NCBI RefSeq assembly: GCF_028372415.1 | Contig: NC_092877.1 | Coordinates: 210,358,116 to 210,422,115, forward strand | Source: Notamacropus eugenii | Lineage: Eukaryota; Chordata; Mammalia; Diprotodontia; Macropodidae | Length of the DNA stretch: 64,000 nucleotides | Reading direction: 5' to 3' | In this document: positions 1 to 10,389 of the stretch, one piece after another | How the letters are laid out: every line of letters begins with the position of its first letter | How positions within the stretch are numbered: position 1 is the stretch's first letter | Notes under the pieces: generated by a model | What the model saw: the letters and a program-made list of their open reading frames with translations, nothing else | The model's database searches: none | Told to the model about the DNA's origin: nothing | Position numbers and translations under genes: made by a program

Positions 1-70
1 AGCAAATGTTCATGAATTTGACTTACATAAATATCTCTCCTTCCCTCCCTCTCTCACGACCCTCCCCCTG

Positions 71-110
71 TATGTGTGTGTGTGTGTGTGTGTGTGTATC
101 TGTCTGTCTG

Positions 111-196
<86 letters not shown>

Positions 197-209
197 TCCC
201 TCCCTCCCT
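71..209. repeat. Compound microsatellite (TG)n-(TCTG)n-(CT)n-(TCCC)n
   Basis: A run of TG is followed by a few TCTG units, about 70 bases of pure CT and a short TCCC tail. The open frames here on both strands encode only Ser-Leu, Cys-Val, Arg-Glu or Thr-His dipeptides, so they are repeat translations and not genes. The purity suggests an unstable, recently expanded array. Confidence 0.97.
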
Positions 210-319
210 CACTCTCTCTTTCTTTTTCAAAATTACTAAAGCAGTCAGCAACTCTGCTTTTGTCTCTCAACCTTAAGGCTCAGTAGGCTGTACAGAATTG
301 AGGCTATTAAGCATTCCTA

Positions 320-688
320 CGTACATCTCATTAACTGCTGACCGCATACTTGGAATGCTTTCTCTCCTTACCCCTTTCTCTTAGAATCTATACTTTTCTT
401 CAAAACTCAGCTCAAGCTTCACTCTATACATGGAGACTTTCCTGATGCCCCCCCCCCCCCACAAAAAACCTTATCTAGAATGTATGAATTTGTCTGGCTT
501 ATATTTTATGTATACTTGTGTATGCACATATAAAATAATTAAATAAAATTAATAATAAATAATAACAAAATTAATAATAATTTCCTTGAGGGCAGAAACC
601 ATTCATTTCTGGTATTTAAATTCTCCTACCTAGTACACTATCAGTCACATAGTAGGTGCTAACTAAAGGTTTGTAGATTGATTGATTT
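320..688 (+). mobile_element. L2 LINE 3' end
   Basis: The order of motifs matches the L2 3' region: a TTGGAATGCTTTCTCTCC block, a 'CAAAACTCAGCTCAAG' block, then CTTGAGGGCAGAAACCATT and CACATAGTAGGTGCTAACTAA ending in the TGATTGATT terminal repeat. A C-run and an AT-rich stretch interrupt it at 449-585. Old and non-coding. Confidence 0.75.
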
Positions 689-744
689 TCCCTTAAAACT
701 GTTATAATTTCCTCTCTCTGCTGAGGGCACCATAAATCTTCCTT

Positions 745-1310
745 GTTATGCAGATGTGAAATCTCATTCCCCATATCCAACCAGCTGCCATGCTCTGTTA
801 CTTCTACCGCCCCAATATTTTTTCATATATGCCCCCTTCTCTCCCCTCACACAGCCACCACCTTGATTAAGGCCTTCTCACCTCTCATTTACATTACTAC
901 AGTGATGGTTTGTTTGTTCTGTTTCTGGCCCCCTCTCCTCTACAATCAATCCTTTACAAAGCTGCCAAAACAATATTACTAAAGCAGAGGTTGGACCATA
1001 TCACTGGTTTGTTTATCAACAACAACAAACCTTTGGTGGTGCCCTAGTACCTCTCAGATATAAGACAAGTCTTCTCTCTAGCACTTAAAGTTCTCCACAA
1101 CCTGCTCCAACCCATCTCTCTGTATTGACTGCACATTATTCCACTTATATACTCTACATCCTATATAACCAATGTAGAATTATTTGCATAAAATTCCTAT
1201 CTTCCTTCCAAGCATACTCAGGTATCACCTCTCATAGGAGACCTTTTTTGATTCCTCCAGGTGTTAGCAATCCCACCTCCCCCCCTCCAATTAATTTTTC
1301 ATTTCTTTAT
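745..1310 (+). mobile_element. L2 LINE, internal 3' portion
   Basis: The segment follows the L2 ORF2-3' region: CACCACCTTGATTAAGGCC, ACATTACTACAGTGATGG, ACAATCAATCCTTTACAAAG, GGTTGGACCATATCACTGG, then AAAGTTCTCCACAACCTGCTCC. It continues to the 'GGAGACCTTTTTTGATTCC' block. It lacks the terminal repeat and lies directly after another L2 3' end in the same orientation. No frame survives. Confidence 0.75.
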
Positions 1311-1314
1311 ATAG

Positions 1315-1400
1315 AAAGGTATCATGGTGTAGTTGACACAGAACTAGTCACTGGGCTAGGAAGACCCAGATTTAAATCCCCACTTTACAATACTGTTATT
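1315..1400 (+). mobile_element. tRNA-headed CORE-SINE fragment (MIR/WSINE type)
   Basis: The tRNA-like head GGTATCATGGTGTAGTTGAC and the box-B-like AGATTTAAATCCCC are readable. Only the head is present. Confidence 0.65.
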
Positions 1401-1408
1401 ATATAAAT

Positions 1409-1482
1409 TGTTCTTCTGGCTCTGTTCACTTCACTCTTCCTCAGTTCATACAAGTCTTCCCAGGTTTCTCTAATCCCATCCA
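1409..1482 (-). mobile_element. L1 ORF2 fragment
   Basis: A short antisense piece of the L1 ORF2 end: CTGTTCACTTCACTCTTCC and ACAAGTCTTCCCAGGTTTCT. The same block is in the longer L1 copies at about 8.9, 31.2 and 58.8 kb. Confidence 0.7.
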
Positions 1483-1504
1483 TGACAAAAGATATCTGAT
1501 CAGA

Positions 1505-1800
1505 TCAATTGCCAACCATGATTCCAGAGGGCTAAGGATGACTTATGCTAGCCAACTCCTGACAGAAAGGTGATAGATTCAAGGTGCAAATGAACCATTG
1601 ATCTTGGGACACTAACATTGTAGGTATTTGTTTTGCTTGACTATGCATATAGGCTATATGGGTTTTATTTTTGCCTTTTTTTACATGGGGTGGGGCTGAG
1701 TGGGTGTAAAAATAATTGCTTGTTATTTGAAAAATAAAATAAAGTAAATTGAAATAAAATAAATTGGAAAATAAAATGATGTTTTTTAAAAAAAGATTCA
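1505..1800 (+). mobile_element. LINE (probably L1) 3' UTR with A-rich tail
   Basis: GCCAACCATGATTCCAGAGG and CCAACTCCTGACAGAAAGGT lead to a TTTTGCTTGACTATGCATAT block and an AATAAAATAAA-rich tail. The same 3' UTR lies downstream of an L1 ORF2 end at about 35.8 kb, which supports L1 assignment. Confidence 0.65.
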
Positions 1801-1915
1801 AGTCCCTCTTTGGATCTCTCAGTGCTTAAAAAATTTTAAATAGCAAATAAGGCATCAACCTGCATTGATAAGAAGGAGTATCTTTGTTCAGGGAGTTTCC
1901 TATACCAAAGAAATA
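1787..1915 (+). mobile_element. CORE-SINE tail fragment
   Basis: GATTCAAGTCCCTCTTTGG followed by CAACCTGCATTGATAAGAAGG and GTTTCCTATACCAAAGAAAT match the 3' half of a marsupial SINE. The same tail is recognisable at about 32.3 and 62.7 kb. Confidence 0.6.
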
Positions 1916-1984
1916 ATACTTCCAATCCCTATGGCTATCTTTCTTTGTATATATTTTACATTTTTGATAAACATGGTTTTTTTT

Positions 1985-2112
1985 TTTTCTCCCCAATTGA
2001 ATGGAAGTTCTTTGTGAGCAGGGACTGTTTCCTTTCTGTCTTTTATAATCCCAGTGCTTAATTCAGGGTTAGGCACATAGTAAATAGCAGTTAAATGTTT
2101 ATTGAATCGAAT
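1985..2112 (+). mobile_element. L2 LINE 3' end
   Basis: GAGCAGGGACTGTTTCC and TTAGGCACATAGTAAATAGC, then TTTATTGAAT, are the terminal L2 motifs. Confidence 0.75.
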
Positions 2113-2655
2113 TGGGCCTATGTAAGCACTCAACTCTCTTTTGTTGAGAGAACGTATAATGAGAACTGGGTCCTGGACTAAGCAAAACCACTTTAAGTTC
2201 CACCCAACTCTTTCCACCATTCTCTTGATTTTTCAAGTGCAGATTTATGTCACAAAAAGAAAACATCTCTATCTCAGTTACTCTGGAGAATGAGGGTAAC
2301 CAGCGGGTATGATTTAGCAAAACCATAACCTTCTAAGGCTATAACCTACATTCAAGGCTGAGAGCTGAAAAGGCTCAAAGACAGTAAGGAGAATGAGCTC
2401 GTCGCTCTTTCTTCAACTCGAAAAATATTAGACCTACAAAAGGTAACAATCAAGTCTGCTCTCTTAAAAGCTAGATAACGGAAACAGCATACGTTTATTA
2501 CTCTGCCTTGTTTGAAATGCAAAGTACTAATTTCTCAGCTACATCCAGGGTTGAACTACAGTGCCCACAAAGGGTATTTGAACACTTCTTTGGTGAAGGA
2601 TGTTTGTGAAAGCAAGCAAGTGTATCTATCTACTAAGATCTCTCTCCAGTGCCAT
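2113..2655. other. Unassigned non-coding sequence
   Basis: No repeat family, RNA gene or supported coding frame is recognised. Two minus-strand frames under 110 codons have no recognisable domains. Confidence 0.5.
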
Positions 2656-2659
2656 CATG

Positions 2660-3115
2660 GGCCATAAAACAAATCCTAAGCACTATGAACTAGGCCCTAT
2701 GTTATGGGGTGTAGGTCCAGCATCAATCCTATTCTCAAGCAGCTTGCCATGCAGTTGCGAGGAAAATTGGAGGGAGTTGCACAAATAACTGAAACAAGGG
2801 ACAAAGGAACAAGAACAAAGGAGAGCTCCAGGCAAAGGACTGGGAGAAATTTGAAGAGGAAAGATCATTCTTCCCTGTGGAACTCAGAGAAGGCTTCAAA
2901 AGGTCCATAGCCCTTGAGTCAGGCTTCACGTTAGTGAAGAACATCAGCTAATGGGACAGTAAGGAGGAGTCCACAAGAGGCATGGTCACATGGTTAGCGA
3001 AAGTGGAGGGGACAGTATGAGCGAAATCTAAAGGAAAGCTAGGTTGTGGTTAGATAATGGAGAGTGTGGAATGCAAAGTTTATTTGGTGTAATGGCATAC
3101 ACAGAAATCAACATG
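2660..3115 (-). mobile_element. L2 LINE fragment
   Basis: Antisense L2 signature: CCTAAGCACTATGAACTAGG, a degenerate 'ctcaaggagctt' block, a segment like the 'gaaggcttcc' region (GAGAAGGCTTCAAAAGG), and GAGAGTGTGGAATGC. Strongly diverged. Confidence 0.45.
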
Positions 3116-3169
3116 GACCCTAAAAAAGAAAAGTATTAGAAAAAGCTATCGAAAAGGTGGAGATCTCCA

Positions 3170-4310
3170 AATCAGAAAGCTATTTTCCTTTTCTCTCTTT
3201 CTTTTTGTATTTAAATGGAAATTTTATTAAAAACTGAAAGATAATTCACTGATTAAAAGCAAAAACAAAGGAAAATCTACCATAAAAGTAAAAAAAAACC
3301 ATGAAAATTAATACCTCTGTAAACATCATGGATTACATATTGGTGCCATATCTTCCACAGAGTAGTCTGGTAAGTCAGGGAGAAGCTGCCAAGAGTTAAA
3401 TGAAATTCATGAGTTCATCTTTGTTGTCAATAGGTGAAAATAATTGACCACAGAATTTTGAAGTCACCTTTCCTCTTAAAATGAGTCTATTTAACCTAAG
3501 TATATTTCTAGAGTACCTGGCATAGTCCAGGAAATATCCATTTCGCAGGAATTCCAACAAAAATAGACCCATATGATTTAAGGAGTCCCTCTGGCTTAAC
3601 ATCTTACATTGAGCTAAATTCTTTAAATGGTATTGCCCACACTAGTTCAGGCATGAATCCAAAGATAGCATTCATTTCTCTTGAACTATTTAGCAATTTC
3701 TCCATGCATTATATCAAACCAAGTCAAGCAGATGACAGTTAAGTTATCTGCCCAGGCATAAGTCATTCTCCTAACCTGACACTTCTCCATTTTTCAGAGT
3801 GATGTGGCAGTAGATAAGTCTGCTTGTTCATTGATGGGCAAACTAATGGACCATTGGAAAACAGAGATGAATTTCATTAACTCATCTCATAACTTGCTGC
3901 CTAAATGTAATCAAATTCTCCAGGATAGAACCTGCCCCCTCTAATAATAACCACAAGCCAACCTCATTCTCTTAAATGATTGTCCCCATTTAACTGCAAA
4001 ATGGGGTCCTTCAATGTACTTTCTAAGGCATTTTATTGCCTCAAGAACAAAAAATAGCATGAGTTTCTTGAGAAAAATTATAGCTGCCATTTCCCGATTT
4101 TTGTGGTAATTAACCTAGATGCGCTGAAGTGATGAGTCCTCTCCCTAATGACTCTATTGGTTCAGAAAAGGAACATTTTCCTCTGATCTTCTCCGACAGT
4201 ATCATCAGGATGTTGTCAGTGCAAACAATGCCCTTATCTAGCTTCTTTTCAAGTCACCTGATTAACTAGAGAAAATAGAAACAGAGAGAAAAGAGCGTGT
4301 CCTTGCAGAG
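3170..4310 (-). other. Unassigned sequence; possible decayed retroposed transcript
   Basis: On the minus strand this ends with an AATAAA-type signal (plus-strand TTTTATTAAA near 3225) next to a T-rich stretch. Its last open frame (3396-3602) is 68 codons. Translation upstream gives broken frames with several stops. I recognise no protein family. It could be a very old processed pseudogene or anonymous sequence; evidence is weak. Confidence 0.2.
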
Positions 4311-5560
4311 AAGCTGTAAATGTCACCAAAAGGCCAGGGGACAGACCAGTCCTGCTTTTGCTTAGGTACAGTATGTTAGCTCAGCGGTTTTTGCGAAGTG
4401 GCAACTTACTAGGGTATCATGCAGACCTGCTTGACCAGAAGGTGAGTCTTTACTCAACAAATCCTGTAGTATCTTCATCATAAAGTCATCACATTTAGGG
4501 CCAATTGATAGAAAACCTACAAGGGGAGAGGGAAAGAAGAAGAAATACAGCAATTTCTTTTCCTTCTCAGCAGGTTAGAGGAATAACTGGGAATTTCTTT
4601 ATGTAGGGCAAAATCAATTGAGGAGAAAGGTGGCAGTCATGCTGGTGGTGTATGGAGAGATGTGTTTGTCTAAAGCAAGGAGGTGGAGAGAGGTTCAGTT
4701 AATGGTTTATGCAGGCCACAAGTACAGGGGCACGGGAGAAGTCTGCCTACCCATCACCTCCACTGCCCTACGACCCTACTTCTGCTTCCTCTCCTGAGAC
4801 CTATAATCTCTCTCTCAAATTCCAGCATTGGCCAGTAGGACTTGAGAAGCAGGGATAAGCACCTCCAGACCCAGAATGGGTAGGGAGGCATGCTCCATTA
4901 TATTGACTCTTGGGCTATGTCCAAAATACCTAGCCTGAGCCAGGGCCCTGAAACAGCAGCCCCAGGGTGAATTTTTAATGCCTTTGAGGGCAATGGAGGG
5001 CACTATAGAATCTCAATCACCAGAATCATTTTGGCTCCAAGACTTTCCTGCCAATGAGCAAACTGAAATGTTGGAGACTGAGAAAACCTTTTCCCGGGCC
5101 AATTATATTTTCCAGAAAGGTATCCTCGAACTTAGATTGCAAGTAAACTGCCAAGCACAATAAGTTAGTTTATAAACTACCAAAAGAGTCAAATTAGTGT
5201 AGAAATATCCATTCTCAAAGTAGCATAAAAACATCACTATTCATCTATAGCAAACTAATATCAACTTCTGAAGCATTATCAAGGCTTTGGTCTCTTTCCT
5301 TCTGGAAGTCTGAGGATCAGCTGGCTACATGCTGACCACTGAGTCTAGATTTTTAAATGACATGGGGAAATGTGGATGGAAAGTCTTTTTAAAGGACTTC
5401 TCCCAGCTGCCCAAATCGAGAAAATGAAATTAGTTTATTTTTCTGAGACTCCATGTCTCTAATCCATTCCCCTCAGAGGGAAGAGAGAGGAGGTGCTATG
5501 TCTGAGCTACCCACCAAGGCATTCAATAATACGTGGTTGTTCACAAAATCTTATCATTGT
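4311..5560. other. Unassigned non-coding sequence
   Basis: No repeat recognised. There is a strong splice-donor look-alike (AAG/GTGAGT at 4439-4447) at the end of a short open stretch, discussed as a finding. Nothing else supports a gene. Confidence 0.45.
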
Positions 5561-5562
5561 AT

Positions 5563-5780
5563 GTTGTTCATCCTTCATTCTGAAAGAGGACCCATGACAT
5601 CAGGAGGGTGATATCTTGACTTGCAAGCAAATTGGATTTAAGTGAGGCATCCAGTGCAAAGTCATCAGTCTCACTCTCTCCTCCACAGTCATCAGAGGCT
5701 AATGGCAGGACACAAGTCAGGAAGACTGGTGATGGCCCTAGGTGCAGTGGGAGCCCCTGACCTGAGATCGACGTTTCACT
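5563..5780 (+). mobile_element. Marsupial SINE-like repeat (family not certain, possibly MAR4-like)
   Basis: It starts GTTGTTCATCCTTCATTCTG, then GAGGACCCATGACATCAGG and GTGATATCTTGACTTGCAAG, and includes CTCACTCTCTCCTCCACAG. The 5' block is shared with the repeat at 46.77 kb, so this is a dispersed family and not unique sequence. Confidence 0.65.
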
Positions 5781-5984
5781 GAGGCAAAACCCATTCAGTG
5801 ATTAAAAAGGCTAGGTAAGAATTGAGGGAAAAGATGGCCTTGTTTGACTTCCCAAAAGAATAAATCGGGAAGGGGAAGACCCTCAGAGTTTCTAGGGTTG
5901 TAAGGAAGTCCAAACTCTTAAGGGTAAGACAGAAGGGTGGTCCAGCAATTGAACCTTGGGAGGGAAATGAAGATGCAAGTACAT

Positions 5985-6160
5985 CAGTCACTGACTCTTC
6001 AGGAGTCAGGTTCTGGTAGAAAGGGCACTGGATTAGAAAGTAGGAAATGTTTTCTCTTCCGGGTTCTATCATTAATATGCTGTGTGATCTATATGAGCCT
6101 CTCTTTCCTTATCTGTAACATGAAAGGTAATTGAAGATAAAGTCCCTTCCAACAACTTGT
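5985..6160 (+). mobile_element. CORE-SINE (MIR type)
   Basis: TGGTAGAAAGGGCACTGGAT is the tRNA-like head; TGCTGTGTGATCT and CCTTATCTGTAACATGAAAG are the core. Diverged. Confidence 0.7.
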
Positions 6161-6424
6161 TGAGCAACCTTGCTGGAAATATGATCTGGAATTCTGTTTG
6201 TAGCTGCTCCACATCATCAGCCTTACCTTTAGAAGACCAAGAAAAGAAAGTTCTCACCACCAAAGATCCTAGAACTGGCAAATGACTCAATTTCAGAAAC
6301 TAATGTCATTTTACCAAAGGAAATGGCAGTTAAAAAAACACATTGCCAAGAGCTTTTCCACTGTACACTAAGGACCAGTGGACTTTCTCATCTGACCTGC
6401 AGGTGAAATCTTCCACTGCAGTGG

Positions 6425-6525
6425 GAGCTCCTTGAAACCAGGGACTGTCTGAATTTTCTCTCTGTATCCTCAGTACTTAACACTATGTTTTGTATGTAAT
6501 AAGTACTTAATATTTTTTTCCATTC
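6425..6525 (+). mobile_element. L2 LINE 3' end
   Basis: GAGCTCCTTGAAACCAGGGA, then TATCCTCAGTACTTAACACT and TAATAAGTACTTAATA match the L2 3' terminus. Confidence 0.7.
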
Positions 6526-6659
6526 CTTAGTTAATTCATTCATTCTAGCTCCAACTAATATTTACTATTCTCTGAGGGTGGTCAGATGAAGCTCTCAAAA
6601 TTAGAGAAAAGGAAATATTTTGGTGGTAAATGCACTGTGTGTCTTTGAAAACCCAAATC

Positions 6660-6775
6660 CAACTTTAACAAACATTAGTAACTACCCTTTATGCACAAGT
6701 CTTTGCTAGATGCTAGGTATTCAAAAGACAGAAAACGACACAGCTCTTGCACATCAAGGAGCTTATATTCTATTT
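6660..6775 (-). mobile_element. L2/MIR-type fragment
   Basis: Antisense end with TTTGCTAGATGCTAGGTATT and CACATCAAGGAGCTTATATT, the usual reversed L2 3' blocks. Confidence 0.55.
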
Positions 6776-6784
6776 GCTGACTGC

Positions 6785-6905
6785 CATCATAGGATCATAA
6801 ATATAGAGGTATAAGAGGCTATAAACAATATCTATTCATATTTTACAGATGAGGAAACTGAGCCTAGAGAGGTAAAATGATTTGTCCTGGTCCCAGGCTC
6901 CTTTT
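6785..6905 (-). mobile_element. CORE-SINE fragment
   Basis: TAGGATCATAAATATAGAGG, then TTTTACAGATGAGGAAACTG and TAAAATGATTTGTCCTGG: reversed CORE-SINE order. Confidence 0.7.
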
Positions 6906-6909
6906 GGCC

Positions 6910-7575
6910 AAATGTACACCCAGTACAAGTTGTACACAACCAATTCTGTCTTTATGAAACCAGGGCTGTCTGGTGACCTTGCTTTCTCACAACAGTAGAT
7001 TCAGAGTGAGAGCTGTGGATAGAGGAGGTTTGAAAAGCAGAACTTTCTTCTGCTGCTTCTGAACCCTATGGGTTCATTATTCAATAGAACAGTGGTAACA
7101 TAATGCATTTTCATTTACTTAGCCTTAAATATATGTAAATTAGAGGGTTTTCTTTTATTAAAAATAACACTGAAACTTACCACTGATGTGTTTTTGTTAT
7201 TCTAAAAAGAAACGTATTAGTGGAAAGTAGCTCTAATGACATTTCACATTCAAATTTGTATCTTGCTGGAAAAAGAGAGGCCTTTCTCACCCAGTGCACA
7301 CATGCATACAAAAAGCCCAACCCAATGGTGCTGTCATCCATGAGTTGAGATCCCATGTACATACTGATTGTTTTAAGTTATGATTGGGGTAATGGGCTCA
7401 CCATGGTTGGAGGGATAATTGAAGACAAGAGACAAGAAAATAAATTGCTGCTCCCTCCATTGGAGTAATGGAAATTTCAAACCAGTAGTGTTCTGCATGA
7501 AGGAAAGGTGTTGAAACTTCATTTACTCAAACACTACAGTCCTAAGGCACTAAGGCAGAAAATCATTGTAAATTG
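6910..7575. other. Unassigned non-coding sequence
   Basis: No recognised repeat, RNA gene or coding frame. Confidence 0.45.
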
Positions 7576-7579
7576 CTAC

Positions 7580-7880
7580 TACAGTCTCTCATCACCCGAA
7601 ACCTAGATGATTACAATAAGCTAATTGTATTTTTCTGCCTTTGCTGTCCCTTTCCTCAGTCCACCCAGTAAACTAATTAATTAATAAGCTTAATTCATTA
7701 CCCTAATTAATTATTCTTCTGAAAACATTTAGTTGCCTTATAGGCCCAAACTCCTTAAACTGGCATTAGGGACTTTAGTAAAATCATCCCAGTCTTTATT
7801 TCTTACCTCTCCCAATTCCTCCCAACCACGAATTGTCACTTCAGCTGGATTGCTCTAGTCATTGTGCCCTCCAAATGAGC
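7580..7880 (+). mobile_element. L2 LINE internal fragment
   Basis: CCTAGATGATTACAATAAGC followed by CCAAACTCCTTAAACTGGCA and CATCCCAGTCTTTATTTC corresponds to the 'tccaaactccttagcctggc' region of L2. A TTAATTAA-rich stretch interrupts it. Confidence 0.6.
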
Positions 7881-7884
7881 TTTT

Positions 7885-7975
7885 ATTTTCATAGGATCAT
7901 TAGACTTATATTTGAAAGACAACTAAGTGCTTGGATCCAAATTCCTTATTTTACAGATAAAGAAGCAGCTCTATT
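7885..7975 (-). mobile_element. CORE-SINE fragment
   Basis: ATAGGATCATTAGACTTATA and TTATTTTACAGATAAAGAAG in reversed order. Short. Confidence 0.6.
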
Positions 7976-8104
7976 CATTCTATGACTTTCAGATGGAACG
8001 ATCCTCCAAACTGTACAAATCCTACCATTCTTCCACTCCCATTTCAAACCAATGCAGTCTAACAGTCCCTTCTATACAACATCCCATCCATCCAACCTGG
8101 AGGG

Positions 8105-8332
8105 AGATGGTATAGTGAACATAATGAGGGGCCTAGAATCAGGAAGACCTGAGTTGGTATTCCACTTTAAACACTTATCAGCCAAGTGATCCTAGGCAAG
8201 TCCCTAAACCCCTGTTCGCTTCCATTTCCTCATCTGTAACATAGATAGAATAATAGTAGCTACCAGCCAGAGCTGTTGTAAGGATCAAATGAGATAATAT
8301 TTCCTAAGGGCTTGGCACAGTCTATCACACAT
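8105..8332 (+). mobile_element. MIR-type CORE-SINE, near full length
   Basis: The head (GATGGTATAGTGAACATAAT), box-B-like region, core (CCATTTCCTCATCTGTAAC) and 3' part (GTAAGGATCAAATGAGATAA, CTTGGCACAGT) are in MIR order over about 225 bases. Confidence 0.85.
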
Positions 8333-8334
8333 AA

Positions 8335-8562
8335 TGTGTAGTCATTTTTCAGTCATATTTGATTCTCTTTAATCACATTTGGAGTTTTCTTTGCAAAGAT
8401 ACTATAATCGTTTGCCATTTCCTTCTCCAGCTCATTTTACAGATGAAGAAACTGAGGTAAACAGGGTTAAGTGACTTGTCCAGGATTAGTAAGTGTCTGA
8501 GGCTGAATTTGAACTCAAGTCTTCCTAACTCTAGACCTGGTTCTCTATCTCCCGCATTCCAA
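8335..8562 (-). mobile_element. MAR1-like CORE-SINE, near full length
   Basis: Reading in reverse: TTTTCAGTCATATTTGATTC, GTTTGCCATTTCCTTCTCC, TTTTACAGATGAAGAAACTG, AACAGGGTTAAGTGACTTG and GTAAGTGTCTGAGGCTGAA. Abuts the plus-strand MIR, so the two are head-to-tail inverted. Confidence 0.85.
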
Positions 8563-8594
8563 ATTCTCTCCCTTCTTCATTGAGAGGGCAAGCA

Positions 8595-9775
8595 ATTTGA
8601 TATAGCTTATACATATGCAGTTATGAAAAATATTCCCATATTAACCATGTTGTGAAAGAAAATGAATACCAAAAATAAATTCAAGAAGAGTAAAATTATT
8701 GGAAAAGGTATGGCTCATTGGCACTCCATCAGTTCTTTCTTTCTCTGAAAGTGGATAACATTTTTCATTGTTAAGTCCTTCAGTATCATCTTAGATCATC
8801 ATATTACTGAGAATCGTTTGTCATTCACACTTGATCATGATTAGAACACAGCTGTTGCTGTGTACACTGTTCTCCTAGTACTGCTCACTTCATTTTGCAT
8901 CAGTTTATGTAAGTCTTCCCAGGTTTTTCTGAAAGCATCTTGTTCATCATTTCTTATAGCATGGTATTTGTCCATCATAGTAACGTGCCACAGCATGTTC
9001 ATCCATTCTCCAATTGAAGGCATCCCCTCAGTTTTCAATTTTTTGCCACCACACACACACACATACACACACACTCAAACCACAACAAATATTTTTGTAC
9101 ACATAGCTCCTTTTCCATTTTTTTATATGTCTTTGAGATTCAGAACTAGTAATGGTATTGCTGGGTCAAAAAGTATGTACAGTTTTATAGCCCTTTGGGC
9201 ATAGTTCCAAATTACTCTCCAGAATGACTATATTGATTCACAACTTCACAGTGGTGCATCAGTATCCCAATTTTTCCACATCCTCTTCAACATTTGCCAT
9301 TTCCTTTTTCTATCACATTAGCCAATCTGATAGGAGTGAGGTGGTGCCTTAGAGTTGTTTTAATTTGCATTTCTTTAATCAGTAGTGATTTAGAGAATTT
9401 TTTTCACACAACTATAGATAGTTTTGATTTCTTCTTCAAAAAAATTGCCTGTTCATATCCTTTGGCCATTTATCAATTGGGGAAAGATCTGTATTCTTAC
9501 AAATTTGACTCAATTCTCTACGTATTTAATAAATGAGTCTTTATCAGAGAAATTTGCTGTAAAAAATTTTCCCCAGTTTTTTGCTTTCCTTCTAATCTTG
9601 ACTGCACTGATTTTGTTTGTGCAAAATAGTTTTTAATTTAATGTAATCAGAATTATCCATTTTATATCCCATAATGCTCTCCATCTCTTGTTTGATTCTA
9701 AATTCTTCCCTTACCCATAGATCTGACAAGTAAATTATTCAATGTTCCGCTAATTTTTAGCTATCATTTTTTAAT
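8595..9775 (-). mobile_element. 5'-truncated L1 LINE
   Basis: About 1.2 kb of 3' UTR and the end of ORF2 in antisense. The diagnostic path runs CTGCTCACTTCATTTTGCAT, CATCCATTCTCCAATTGAAG, GTATTGCTGGGTCAAAAAGT, GCCCTTTGGGCATAGTTCC, AATCTGATAGGAGTGAGGTG and CCTTTGGCCATTTATCAATT. A CA-rich tract (9049-9075) lies inside the ORF2 remnant. Confidence 0.93.
8841..9074 (-). pseudogene. L1 ORF2 C-terminal remnant
   Basis: A 77-codon open piece of the ORF2 C-terminus with PSIGEWMNMLW and AIRNDEQDAF, matching the conserved 'Pxxxxwxxkmw...yyaaIkndEf' region of mammalian L1 ORF2p. The reverse transcriptase and endonuclease domains are missing, and its first residues are translated CA repeat. Not functional. 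Confidence 0.85.
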
Positions 9776-9804
9776 GAGAAACCACCAGAGCCAGTAAATT
9801 CTAA

Positions 9805-9942
9805 TTACATATAGCTCTGGTGGTTAGGAAGTTTTATCTTATTTCAAACAGTCAGCATTATGCCTTTTTGTAACTTCTCCCCATTAGAACTAGTTCTCTC
9901 TGCAGGAAACAATCAGAGCAAGTTTTTATACTGACACTTAAT
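9805..9942 (+). mobile_element. L3/CR1 LINE fragment
   Basis: GCTCTGGTGGTTAGGAAGTT, TGTAACTTCTCCCCATTAGA and AACTAGTTCTCTCTGCAGG match the L3/CR1 block that reads in the opposite direction at about 14.7 kb. Confidence 0.55.
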
Positions 9943-10001
9943 GATGGTATACTCCTCTTCTGTCCCTTAATATACACAATAACTCAGACATCATATAAAT
10001 A

Positions 10002-10056
10002 TATGTCTATGTATCTTTCTCTATCTCTATCTATCCATTTATCCATCTATCTATCT
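10002..10056. repeat. Imperfect (TATC)n microsatellite
   Basis: TCTATC/TATCCA variants of a tetranucleotide repeat, interrupted. Confidence 0.85.
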
Positions 10057-10324
10057 AGTTACCATCTTGACTGAGAGATCTAAAAATGTAGACACTACCA
10101 TGCCTTATATTTACTTGTTTCCCCCACAGACCTACCAAAATTTTGTGCACATAGGAGCTCTCGACAAAAAAGTATTAATCAGATAACTTTGATAACATGC
10201 GTTTTGGTACTCATGCTGCTAATTTTGGATGAAAGCTACTTTCAGACTACTTCCCTCCCTTATTCCAACTTGCAACCGCTAAATCAAAACTCCAATTCCA
10301 TCTCAGGAACTTGACCTACCTCCC

Positions 10325-10388
10325 ATCATCCTAGAATATGAGAATTGGAAGGGACTACAGAAGTCATCTAGTCCAAACAGTAGCTAAA
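10325..10388 (-). mobile_element. CORE-SINE fragment
   Basis: GAATTGGAAGGGACTACAG and CATCTAGTCCAAACAG are the reversed 3' block seen again at about 38.8, 44.1 and 47.6 kb. Confidence 0.6.
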
Positions 10389-10389
10389 C

